From the NCBI RefSeq assembly GCF_004123295.1, contig NZ_SDMK01000005.1, positions 124,001 through 188,000 of the forward strand: 64,000 bases of DNA, in the 5' to 3' direction. Shown piece by piece: positions 26,970-34,410 of this stretch; position 1 is the first letter of the stretch; the number at the start of each line of letters is the position of its first letter. Under the pieces are notes generated by a model. That model ran no database searches and was not told the origin of the DNA. It saw nothing but the letters and a program-made list of their open reading frames with translations. The position numbers and the translations under genes were made by a program. Source of the DNA: Silvibacterium dinghuense. Its GTDB lineage: Bacteria > Acidobacteriota > Terriglobia > Terriglobales > Acidobacteriaceae.

Positions 26970-27392
26970 TTAGTGGGCGGCTACGGCCGGAGCTTCCGCG
27001 CCCTCGGCAACGCCGTTCTTCTTCTTCCAGTCGCCGATGGCGGCACGGATGGCGTCCTCCGCCAGCACCGAGCAGTGGATCTTCACCGGAGGAAGCGCGA
27101 GCTCCTTCACGATGTCGGTGTTCTTGATCTGCAGCGCTTCCTCAACCGTCTTGCCCTTCACCCACTCCGTGGCGAGCGAGGACGAAGCGATGGCCGAGCC
27201 GCAGCCAAAGGTCTTGAACTTGGCCTCCTCGATCACCTGGGTCTCGGGGTTCACCTTGATCTGCAGACGCATGACGTCGCCGCACTCGGGCGCGCCGACA
27301 AGACCGGTACCGACCTCATCGCTCGACTTGTCGAGCTGGCCTACGTTCCGGGGGTTGTTGTAGTGGTCAATGACCTTATCGCTGTATGCCAT
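26970..27392 (-). CDS. iscU: Fe-S cluster scaffold protein IscU
   Basis: The protein is 140 aa. Ligands C37 (PECGD, with D39), C64 (FGCGSAI) and C107 (HCSVLAED, with H106) are all present, as is the HscA-binding LPPVK at 100-104. Clusters are built on it from IscS sulfur. An Ala/Gly-rich tail extends the C-terminus. TAAGGAGAA precedes the start. It lies 57 bp after iscS. Confidence 0.96.
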   Translation of the reverse strand: MAYSDKVIDHYNNPRNVGQLDKSSDEVGTGLVGAPECGDVMRLQIKVNPETQVIEEAKFKTFGCGSAIASSSLATEWVKGKTVEEALQIKNTDIVKELALPPVKIHCSVLAEDAIRAAIGDWKKKNGVAEGAEAPAVAAH

Positions 27393-27449
27393 GAGAATTC
27401 TCCTTAGGAACTTGCCCGATAAACCTATCCGGAATCAATAACTTCCGAA

Positions 27450-28706
27450 TTAGTGCGCCGTCCATTCGATCTTGGTAAGGTCGATGCCCTCTTTCACCAT
27501 TTCGTACAGCGGTGAGAGCTCGCGAAGCTTCTGCACGACGTCGATCAGCTTGTCGGCCACGTAATCCACTTCAGCCTCGGTATTGAAGCGGCCCAGCCCG
27601 AAACGGATAGAGCTGTGCGCGACATCGTCACCCAGGCCCAGGGCCTTCAATACATAAGATGGTTCAAGCGTCGCAGAGGTGCAGGCAGATCCGCTTGAAA
27701 CCGCAATATCGTTGATCCCCATCAGCAGCGACTCGCCTTCCACATACACAAAGCTCATGTTGAGACTGCCGGGCAGACGGTGCTCCATCGAGCCGTTCAC
27801 ATGAATATGGTCGAGCGCGCCTTCGAACTTGTTCTTCAGGCGGTCACGCAGGGCTGTCAGGCGCTTGGTCTCCGCTTCCATCTCGTCGCCGGCAATCTCG
27901 CAGGCCTTGCCCAGGCCGACGATGCCGGGGACATTGAGCGTGCCCGAACGCATGCCGCGCTCATGGCCGCCGCCGTTGATCTGCTCGGCGATCTGGACAC
28001 GGGGATTGCGGCGGCGAACGTAGAGCGCGCCGACACCCTTCGGGCCATAAAGCTTGTGGCCGGAGAGCGAGAGCACATCGATGTTCATCGTCTGCACATT
28101 GACCGGCACCTTGCCCACCGCCTGCACCGCGTCGGTATGGAAGAGGATGCCCTTCTCATGGCAGAGCTTGCCAATCTCGGCGACCGGTTGAAGGACACCG
28201 ATCTCATTGTTGGCAAACATGATCGAAACCAGGATGGTCTTGTCGTCGATGGCCCGCTTCAGGTCTTCGATGTCAATGAGGCCATCGGCCTTCACCGGCA
28301 GATAGGTCACCCGGTAGCCGGACTTCTCCAGACGCTTACAGGTATCGAGCACAGCCTTGTGCTCGGTCACCTGGGTAATGATGTGGTTGCCGCGCTCGCG
28401 GTACATCTCCGCGATGCCCTTGATGGCCAGGTTGTTCGACTCGGTCGCGCCCGAGGTAAAGATGATCTCCTTGGCCGTCGCGCCGATCAGCTTCGCAACC
28501 TGCTCGCGGGCCTTCTCCACGGCAGCCTCGGCTTCCCAACCGAAGGAGTGGTTGCGGCTGGCAGCATTGCCGAAAACGGTCGTGAAATAGGGCATCATCG
28601 CCTCCAGCACCCGCGGATCGAGCGGCGTGGTGGCGTGATAGTCCATATAGATAGGAAGGCGAACCCCTGCCGGGACAGTAACGGTATCGTTTTGCGTGTT
28701 GCTCAT
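27450..28706 (-). CDS. iscS: Cysteine desulfurase IscS
   Basis: This 418-residue PLP enzyme delivers sulfur from cysteine to IscU. Signatures are [14 protein letters not shown], the PLP-binding lysine in [12 protein letters not shown] and the mobile catalytic loop with [14 protein letters not shown] (catalytic Cys), which is of the IscS length. It is second in the operon, 39 bp after iscR, with CAGGAGAT before the start. Confidence 0.96.
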   Translation of the reverse strand: MSNTQNDTVTVPAGVRLPIYMDYHATTPLDPRVLEAMMPYFTTVFGNAASRNHSFGWEAEAAVEKAREQVAKLIGATAKEIIFTSGATESNNLAIKGIAEMYRERGNHIITQVTEHKAVLDTCKRLEKSGYRVTYLPVKADGLIDIEDLKRAIDDKTILVSIMFANNEIGVLQPVAEIGKLCHEKGILFHTDAVQAVGKVPVNVQTMNIDVLSLSGHKLYGPKGVGALYVRRRNPRVQIAEQINGGGHERGMRSGTLNVPGIVGLGKACEIAGDEMEAETKRLTALRDRLKNKFEGALDHIHVNGSMEHRLPGSLNMSFVYVEGESLLMGINDIAVSSGSACTSATLEPSYVLKALGLGDDVAHSSIRFGLGRFNTEAEVDYVADKLIDVVQKLRELSPLYEMVKEGIDLTKIEWTAH

Positions 28707-28745
28707 CGTATCTCCTGCTTTGCTGCGCTTTTGTCGTCCCAGATC

Positions 28746-29204
28746 TCAGGCTCGGCTGGTGGTACGGATCGTCACCAGCTGCTGCGCCATCGGACTGTGG
28801 CTGGGATCAGCCAGGTCCGAGATTCTGATGTTTTTCAGCACGTCCGAGATGCTGTCATTCACACGTGCCAGGGGTTCTTTGATGGTGCAACTGTTCGTCA
28901 GGTCGCAAGAACCGCTGTCCGTCACGCAAGATGTGATGAAAAGCGGGCCGTCAATGGCGCGGATCACCTCGAACGCGGTGATGTCGGCTGCCGGCCGGGA
29001 AAGTGTATAACCGCCGTTCATGCCGGCGTGGGAGCGCAAAAGCCCCTCTCGCGTCAGCTTCTGGAGGATTTTGGCCAGCAGCTGCGGCGGAATGTGGTAG
29101 GCCTCGGCAATGTCCTTCGCGCTGAGCGACACAGAATCTTCATGCTCGGCGATGAACTTCAGCGCCATGAGCCCATAGTCGGCCTTTTTGGTTAATCTCA
29201 GCAT
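28746..29204 (-). CDS. iscR: Rrf2 family regulator, IscR-like
   Basis: The protein is 152 aa. An N-terminal winged helix (MLRLTKKADYGLMALKFIA...LLAKILQKLTREGLL) is followed by three cluster cysteines C93, C100 and C106. In E. coli IscR a His three residues after the last Cys is the fourth ligand; here that position is Lys (C-T-I-K). Asp9 near the N-terminus could be the ligand, as the equivalent Asp is in NsrR. Position at the head of the isc operon indicates autoregulated control of Fe-S assembly. Confidence 0.9.
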   Translation of the reverse strand: MLRLTKKADYGLMALKFIAEHEDSVSLSAKDIAEAYHIPPQLLAKILQKLTREGLLRSHAGMNGGYTLSRPAADITAFEVIRAIDGPLFITSCVTDSGSCDLTNSCTIKEPLARVNDSISDVLKNIRISDLADPSHSPMAQQLVTIRTTSRA

Positions 29205-29236
29205 GCGGGATCCCCTGTCCGTGACGGGTACTCTCC

Positions 29237-29265
29237 AGTATAGGATCGCATTCGTCCGAATTCAA
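29237..29265 (-). promoter_or_regulatory. iscR operon promoter
   Basis: Minus-strand -35 TTGAAT (29260-29265), 17-bp spacer and -10 TATACT (29237-29242) predict a start near 29230 and a ~25-nt leader. A small ACT-n4-AGT inverted repeat overlaps the -10, but its spacing does not fit a standard IscR site. Confidence 0.7.
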
Positions 29266-29322
29266 TTCCCGGTCCTGTTCCGCACCGGAAACCGCACATT
29301 TCTCAGCTCGGCGGAAAGCCGT

Positions 29323-29350
29323 TTGACAGAAGGGCCCGGCTCGATACAAT
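29323..29350 (+). promoter_or_regulatory. Promoter of the divergent 54-aa gene
   Basis: Consensus -35 TTGACA (29323-29328), 16-bp spacer and -10 TACAAT (29345-29350) give a predicted leader of about 35 nt before ATG 29394. Confidence 0.75.
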
Positions 29351-29393
29351 CTTCCGGTATCGTCTATTCCTCACGATCAAAACACCCGGAAAA

Positions 29394-29558
29394 ATGGAAA
29401 CCTCCTGCAAACACCCAAAGGTGCGCGTCGTAGCGCGTGAAGAGGATGCCGAGTTCGTGGAGTGCCAGGACTGCGGCGAGGTCTTCGACTCAAACGAATT
29501 CCGTGACATGGCCATCGAAGAGGCCGCCGAAGAAGAGGCCGAAGAGGATGAGGCCTGA
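29394..29558 (+). CDS. Small acidic zinc-ribbon-like protein, 54 aa
   Basis: An ATG-to-TGA frame of 54 codons is transcribed away from iscR from a near-consensus promoter. The product has C5-K-H7 and C24-x2-C27 (ECQDCGEVF), a plausible four-ligand metal site. Its tail is extremely acidic (IEEAAEEEAEEDEA). I know no named family for it. The strong promoter, the domain-like composition and the compact intergenic fit make it likely real. Iron-sulfur or zinc-related function would be inference from position only. Confidence 0.65.
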   Translation: METSCKHPKVRVVAREEDAEFVECQDCGEVFDSNEFRDMAIEEAAEEEAEEDEA

Positions 29559-29599
29559 AGGCCGCAATCCCCTTTCCAGCGCTGTACGGGAAAGAACAG

Positions 29600-29806
29600 T
29601 GTTAGGGCATCCAGGCAGAAAATAAGCGACTTATCTTGCGCATGGTCATTCCGACCGGAGTGAGCCGTAAGGCGAACGGAGCGGAGGAACCTGCAGTTTT
29701 CTCCGGCACTGGCAGAACTGCAGGTTCCTCCGCTCCGCAGGACGATAGAACTGTCCTGCTCCGGTCGAAATGACAATTTGTGGAATGGCTCTATGGGGAT
29801 ACGACT
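29600..29806. repeat. MITE-like dispersed repeat, copy B
   Basis: This is the same element as at 16950-17145, with blocks agaaaataagcgacttatc, tcattccgaccggagtg, ggaacctgcagttttctcc, gaactgtcctgctccggtcg and ctctatggggatacg. The left terminal repeat has decayed (gttagggcatcc). The right end runs into the stop codon of pgsA at 29806-29808. It holds no protein-coding content. Confidence 0.8.
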
Positions 29807-30369
29807 TAGGAAGCCGGGCTCTCCGCAGGGCTGAGCCGCCGTGCAATCTGCCAGGCGTAATGGAATCCTGAGATCACGGTGAACGCCACGGTTGCCTCAA
29901 GCGAGGCACGCCGGAGCCACAGGATAAAGGGCGGCGCGTAAAACATACTCAACAGCACCGAAACCAGCGCGATGATCTGCGCCAGCGTATTCGCCTTGCC
30001 GAAGATGCTGGGCTTGAAATTCCGCATGCCGACGCTGGCATAAAGAATTGCCGCCACCATGACGATGCCGAGGTCGCGGCCGAAGACCAGCACCGTCACC
30101 CGCCGGGAGATGAGCCCCTCATGATTCAGGACCAGGAAAAGCGTGCTCAGGAGCAGCTTGTCGGCTACCGGATCGAGATATTGCCCGAGCACCGTGCGCT
30201 GCTGAAGCAGCCTCGCCAGCAGGCCGTCCAACCCGTCCGAGATTCCGGCCAGGATAAACAGCACGAAAGCCGTGGGATAGTGATGGTCCAGGATCGCAAG
30301 GACAAGAAAGGGGACAGCGCAGAGGCGCAGGAGAGTCAGCAGATTCGGCGCGGCGCGCAGTTCTTTCAT
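29806..30369 (-). CDS. pgsA: CDP-alcohol phosphatidyltransferase (PgsA-like)
   Basis: This 187-residue membrane enzyme carries the CDP-alcohol phosphotransferase signature D-G-x2-D-G-x2-A-R-x8-G-x3-D-x3-D (SDGLDGLLARLLQQ...GQYLDPVADK) in its first third, then several hydrophobic helices. It most likely makes phosphatidylglycerophosphate or a related phospholipid. The 3' end abuts repeat copy B, so its last codons (PAESPAS) may have been altered by insertion. Confidence 0.88.
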   Translation of the reverse strand: MKELRAAPNLLTLLRLCAVPFLVLAILDHHYPTAFVLFILAGISDGLDGLLARLLQQRTVLGQYLDPVADKLLLSTLFLVLNHEGLISRRVTVLVFGRDLGIVMVAAILYASVGMRNFKPSIFGKANTLAQIIALVSVLLSMFYAPPFILWLRRASLEATVAFTVISGFHYAWQIARRLSPAESPAS

Positions 30370-30662
30370 TGCATGAGTCTTAGCCGCGTCCTTGTAGCCT
30401 GAGCACCGCGGCGTCCAAACGTCGATAGTACCTTATCTGCCTTACAGGCCTCCGCTGAAAACAGCGAACGGCGGGGATGCGTCCCGGAGCGGGAGCAGAG
30501 ACCACCCGGCTGGATAGGGAATCTTTATCGCGCTATGGAATTCCTCACCAGCCGGTCATTCTCAAAAAATCGCCTCTAACATCCGCGCCGAGAACGGTTT
30601 TCCCACCACCCCGGCGAGCAAAAACGCGCAAAAATTGCTATAGTAGAAAAGTCATCACACGC

Positions 30663-30739
30663 AGGCGCGTAGCTCAGTTGGTTAGAGCGCTACCTTGACA
30701 CGGTAGAGGTCGTTGGTTCGAATCCAATCGTGCCTACCA
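30663..30739 (+). tRNA. tRNA-Val (anticodon GAC)
   Basis: This 77-nt cloverleaf has acceptor AGGCGCG pairing with CGTGCCT (one G-T), D-loop AGTTGGTTAGA, anticodon stem CTACC/GGTAG around loop TTGACAC, T-loop GTTCGAATC and an encoded 3' CCA. The gene may mark an integration hotspot for the accessory genes that follow. Confidence 0.95.
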
Positions 30740-31119
30740 TCTTTTGAATAAGATACGAAGTTCCTTCCTCTTACTCGGCTTCTTCCGAGACTCCATCGCA
30801 AAAATCAACCGGTAAGGCTGCTCCTGTCCTCGACAGAGCCGGCATCGGGCCGCATCCTGTTCATAGCCCCGGGCCTGGCGCGCGAAATGCCTCAATCCCG
30901 GGGTCATTCTCTGCCTATATACTTGCCCCGCCCCAGATCCTACCTTTCACCGCGAAGATCCAGACCCGTCGCAAGCAACGGGCAGATCCGCTCATGGCCG
31001 TCGCCTCCCTTGGGCGCCGCGTTTTCCCTTTGCGACACTACGATTCCGGAAATGGGATTCGCGTTCTACCTGTGAATTCCGTCTCCACTTCTGCCTTCTC
31101 AAACCTGTTCCATGCGCTC
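30740..31119. other. Intergenic region downstream of tRNA-Val
   Basis: I see no gene in these 380 bp. Short frames exist but have no family resemblance or ribosome sites. A TATACT hexamer lies near 30917. No direct repeat of the tRNA 3' end was noticed within the window. Confidence 0.4.
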
Positions 31120-31578
31120 ATGATCTCCAGCTCGTCTGACGCTGAACCCTCCGAAGACCTCGAATACTTATTGCAGCTCGTTCGCCGGCCGCCTTCCATC
31201 TCCGCCCTCAAACGTGCCCAGTGCATCCTGCTTTGGAAGCATTGCGCCCTTCCTCCCCGCCAGATTGCCCACCTGCTCGGCTGGAGTCCAGGCACAGTAC
31301 ACAATCTGCTCTCCGCCTACCGAAAAGCCGGTCCTGCGATCTGCCATGCGCATATCCGCGGCGGCCGCACCCACGCCTACCTCACCGCCGAGCGCGAACA
31401 GCGCCTGCTCAAAAGCTTTCTCGATCGCGCCCGGAGCACGGGGTTTCTCGACGTCAAATCCCTGCACGCCGCCTATGAACATCTGGTCGGACATCGCTGC
31501 GCAGCCTCGACCATCTATCGGCTCGTGCACCGGCATGGCCAAGCCGGCAAACTTCCTCGCAAGCCTCTCGGCCGCTGA
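31120..31578 (+). CDS. Orphan IS630-type HTH/winged-helix domain protein
   Basis: The protein is 152 aa and equals the DNA-binding half of IS630-family transposases: a first HTH (AHLLGWSPGTVHNLLSAYRKAG) and a second winged-helix half (LTAEREQRLLKSFL...HRCAASTIYRLVHRHG). It stops exactly where the DDE catalytic domain would begin, and no catalytic remnant is visible downstream. It may be a transposase fragment or a domesticated regulator. Start ATG 31120 is one of several possibilities; no good ribosome site is seen. Confidence 0.6.
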   Translation: MISSSSDAEPSEDLEYLLQLVRRPPSISALKRAQCILLWKHCALPPRQIAHLLGWSPGTVHNLLSAYRKAGPAICHAHIRGGRTHAYLTAEREQRLLKSFLDRARSTGFLDVKSLHAAYEHLVGHRCAASTIYRLVHRHGQAGKLPRKPLGR

Positions 31579-31818
31579 GTGGCAACTTCACGAATGAACG
31601 CGAATCGTCCGCATTTTCTCCTCACGCCCTCTCGATTCCCGCCTCAGGCCGGGGATAGACTCCGCATGAAAACAAGCAGCCCAGATCCTTCCGCATCACC
31701 CTGTATTGCTCGCGCCCTTCGCGCTCTTCCCTGTCTGCGTTGCCTGGCATGACCGCGATCCTTCCGGATACGCGCCGTCATTGCCCACGGCTTCCCCCTC
31801 AAACCACTGGAGAGAACG

Positions 31819-33321
31819 ATGCGCACGTATACCCTCTTTGAAACACCGCAGGAAAATACCGAAACCCGCCTGCCCGGTGTCCTTCCCAATCAGCCTTGGA
31901 TCGACTACAAGCTTGGAGCCGGCATCAGCGCGATCACCGGGGCGCGCAGCGTCCCAGGCGCGGTCATCGACTTCGACATGGCCAATTATCCGGAGCTCGA
32001 AGTCAAAACGAGCTTCTACAGCATCTCCTCCGAGCACGATCAGCACACGGCCTACGGCGTCGAAGCAAAGGGCAGCTACAACACCTCCGGGCTCAAGGTC
32101 GCAGCATCCGCATCGTTTCTGAGCGATTCCACCTACTCCGAATCCTCGATGACCATCGTGGCCATTTACGACATTCGCAGCCTGGGCTCGGGAAAGACGA
32201 ATCCCAGTTCACTCGCCCTGTCGGAGGCGGGTAAAAAATATCTGGATGAAAAAGGAGAGGAGGCCTTTCGGGAACGCTATGGCGACTACTTCATCTCCTC
32301 GCAGTATGCCGGCGCGCGCTTCGTTGCGACGTACAAGGTCTATACCTCCTCCGCTTCGTCCCTCATGCAGTTCCAGGCGAACGTCAGTGTTTCGGCCGAC
32401 ATGATGAGCGCGGAAGGCTCGGTCAAGTTCGAGCAGGACGCCCACGCCAACAATGCAACCCTGGACTGCAAATTCCACATGCTCGGGCTCAACAAGCTTG
32501 CACCTGTCTTCCCGAACACGCCTGCCGGCATCAGCCAGGCTCTCCAGTGGTTCCTGACACAGGATGACAAGGGAGACCCCGTCAATCTCAGTTTCATCCC
32601 CGTACGCGCCGACCTCACCCACTTCTCCAGCCTGTCGGACAAGATCACAAACGTTTATCCGATCGAGCCGGCAACCTTTGCCGATATCCAGGGCCTCAGC
32701 TTCCTCATTACCTCCATGGATTCGCTCGCCTCGCAGCTCCCCGACTACTTCCTCAACCTGCAATACAACGACACGGTCACCTTCGGCGAGGAGCGCGTCA
32801 AGATCAAGACCGAATTTGAGGCCGCGCAGGATGTCCTGGCAACCAAGCCCGAGCTCATTAACGATCTCGACCAGCGGACGACAGACCTGGTGACACGTCT
32901 TCGCCCCTATCTCGCGCTGGTCAGCTTCTACAACAACCTCAAGACGCAGCAGGACTCCGAAAGCCACGGCGGCAGAACCACGCACAGCCAGGGCACGGTT
33001 TCCAGCCCGGGCGGTGTCTCCGTCATCGTCGAACCCTCTGCCGAATCCTTCTCCCAGAAGGCCAGCAGCATCGTATGGGAACGCCGCAACCACACCTTCA
33101 ACTACTCCAATGCCGACCGCATCATCGTCGGCTGGAAGATCCAGGACAACTGGGGCGATGGCACCAATGGCTCATGGTCCGTACCCGATCCCATCATCGG
33201 CACCAGCAGTGCCAGCATCAAGATCGAGGGAGAGAAGGGCCGCGGCGTCAACTGGACGGCCATCTTCTACACCGCGCCCAAGACCGATTTCCCCTGGATC
33301 AGCTTTTCCACGACGAAATAG
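31819..33321 (+). CDS. MACPF/CDC-like putative pore-forming protein
   Basis: This 500-residue protein has no signal peptide. Residues ~30-70 (LGAGISAITGARSVPGAVIDF) resemble the first strands of MACPF domains. Around 150-170 it carries RYGDYFISSQYAGARFVATY, matching the Y-G-(T/D)-(H/Y)-(F/Y)-I signature of MACPF/cholesterol-dependent cytolysin proteins. Alternating Ser/Ala-rich amphipathic strands that could form a transmembrane hairpin follow. A coiled helical stretch lies at ~320-370, and a separate C-terminal beta domain (~385-500; Trp/Gly/Asn-rich) may bind membranes or glycans. A strong ribosome site (CTGGAGAGAACG) precedes ATG 31819. Identification rests on motif pattern only. Confidence 0.65.
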   Translation: MRTYTLFETPQENTETRLPGVLPNQPWIDYKLGAGISAITGARSVPGAVIDFDMANYPELEVKTSFYSISSEHDQHTAYGVEAKGSYNTSGLKVAASASFLSDSTYSESSMTIVAIYDIRSLGSGKTNPSSLALSEAGKKYLDEKGEEAFRERYGDYFISSQYAGARFVATYKVYTSSASSLMQFQANVSVSADMMSAEGSVKFEQDAHANNATLDCKFHMLGLNKLAPVFPNTPAGISQALQWFLTQDDKGDPVNLSFIPVRADLTHFSSLSDKITNVYPIEPATFADIQGLSFLITSMDSLASQLPDYFLNLQYNDTVTFGEERVKIKTEFEAAQDVLATKPELINDLDQRTTDLVTRLRPYLALVSFYNNLKTQQDSESHGGRTTHSQGTVSSPGGVSVIVEPSAESFSQKASSIVWERRNHTFNYSNADRIIVGWKIQDNWGDGTNGSWSVPDPIIGTSSASIKIEGEKGRGVNWTAIFYTAPKTDFPWISFSTTK

Positions 33322-33371
33322 CCCGCCTCCTTGCATGCGCACGATGCGCCTGCATGAGCAGCTCTTCCATA

Positions 33372-33418
33372 CGATCAAGAGGCCGCCAGATCTGGCAGAT
33401 CTGGCGGCCTCTTGATCG
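33372..33418. terminator. Long perfect inverted repeat between convergent genes
   Basis: Perfect 22-bp arms (33372-33393 and 33397-33418) surround a 3-nt centre, between the pore-former-like gene and minus-strand SGNH hydrolase. It is probably a bidirectional terminator; no T run follows. Confidence 0.75.
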
Positions 33419-33472
33419 CGAATGCGTGCAAACTCCGGGCTTTCTACCGAGAAAGGCGATCTGCTTTCCGGC

Positions 33473-34309
33473 TTAGGGTCTCGGCTCCGCGAGCGATTTG
33501 GCAATTGCGGCCTCCGCGATCGGCGCCATCACCGCATAGCCGGCGTCGTTCGGGTGTACCGCCTTATCGATGGCCAGCTCAGGACGCATACCACCCTGTC
33601 CGTCTTCCATCGCCGGATAGTAATTGCAGAAGACGAGGTGCTCCTGCTCCGCATACTGCGCGAGCCATGCATCGAGCTCGCGAACCTGATCCGCCGGTTT
33701 CACTCCAGGCCGCCATGGCACAACCGAAGCCGGCAGCGTAGAGGCGAGGATCACGCGGATGTGCTCGCGCTTGGCAATATCGACCATGGAGCGGAAGTTA
33801 TTCTCGATGTCGGTCATCGTCTCCGGCCCCGTATTGCCAGCGATGTCATTGATACCGGCCAGAATCAGCACCGCGGCCGGATGCAGCGCCACCACATCCT
33901 GCCGGAAGCGCACCAGCATCTGCGGCGTCGTCTGCCCGGAGATGCCGCGGTTCACATACGGCTTTCCAGGAAAGAACTTCCCTGCCAGGCGCCCCCAGTT
34001 ATCGGTGATCGAGTCCCCCATGAAAACCACCCGCTGCTCTCCGGGAGCCGGCGGCGCCAACGATGCGTTGTCATCGTGATAACGTCCGAGGTTGGCCCAG
34101 TCCGCAAGCTGGTGGCGCATGCGATCAACCTCCTGCGCTGGCAGCGTGACCGTCGACGCGGCACTAGCTGCAGGAGCCTGTGGCGAGGCCGGCGCGCCTG
34201 CGGCCGATGACGTCTGCGCGTTCATCCCTACAGGAAACAGCGTTGCTCCCAACAGCACTAGACCACTCCAACGATTCCAGCTTCCCCGCATCCCCGCCAT
34301 CCCTCTCAT
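33473..34309 (-). CDS. SGNH/GDSL-type esterase, exported
   Basis: The protein is about 278 aa. After a signal peptide (...LFPVGMNAQ) and an Ala/Pro/Ser-rich linker comes an SGNH hydrolase with block I VVFMGDSITDNW (Ser nucleophile), block II Gly in NRGISGQTT, block III LAGINDIAG and block V HPNDAGY (catalytic His). It likely removes acetyl or acyl groups from glycans. Several in-frame ATGs exist (34360, 34309, 34300, 34291); 34309 is preceded by GGAAGG and keeps the signal peptide. It is third in the receptor-galactosidase-esterase unit. Confidence 0.87.
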   Translation of the reverse strand: MRGMAGMRGSWNRWSGLVLLGATLFPVGMNAQTSSAAGAPASPQAPAASAASTVTLPAQEVDRMRHQLADWANLGRYHDDNASLAPPAPGEQRVVFMGDSITDNWGRLAGKFFPGKPYVNRGISGQTTPQMLVRFRQDVVALHPAAVLILAGINDIAGNTGPETMTDIENNFRSMVDIAKREHIRVILASTLPASVVPWRPGVKPADQVRELDAWLAQYAEQEHLVFCNYYPAMEDGQGGMRPELAIDKAVHPNDAGYAVMAPIAEAAIAKSLAEPRP

Positions 34310-34410
34310 CTGCCTTCCATTCTTTGCCAGCCCCACCATACCAGCAACGCATGGAAGCATGCAGAGCCATCGGAATCAGCATCGGCGGAATACTCGACAG
34401 GACAAGGCCC

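Noticed and set aside
29205-29260. Canonical IscR type 1 operator at the iscR promoter
   Set aside because: Only an ACT-n4-AGT repeat is present; spacing and flanks do not match, so autoregulation cannot be claimed from a site.
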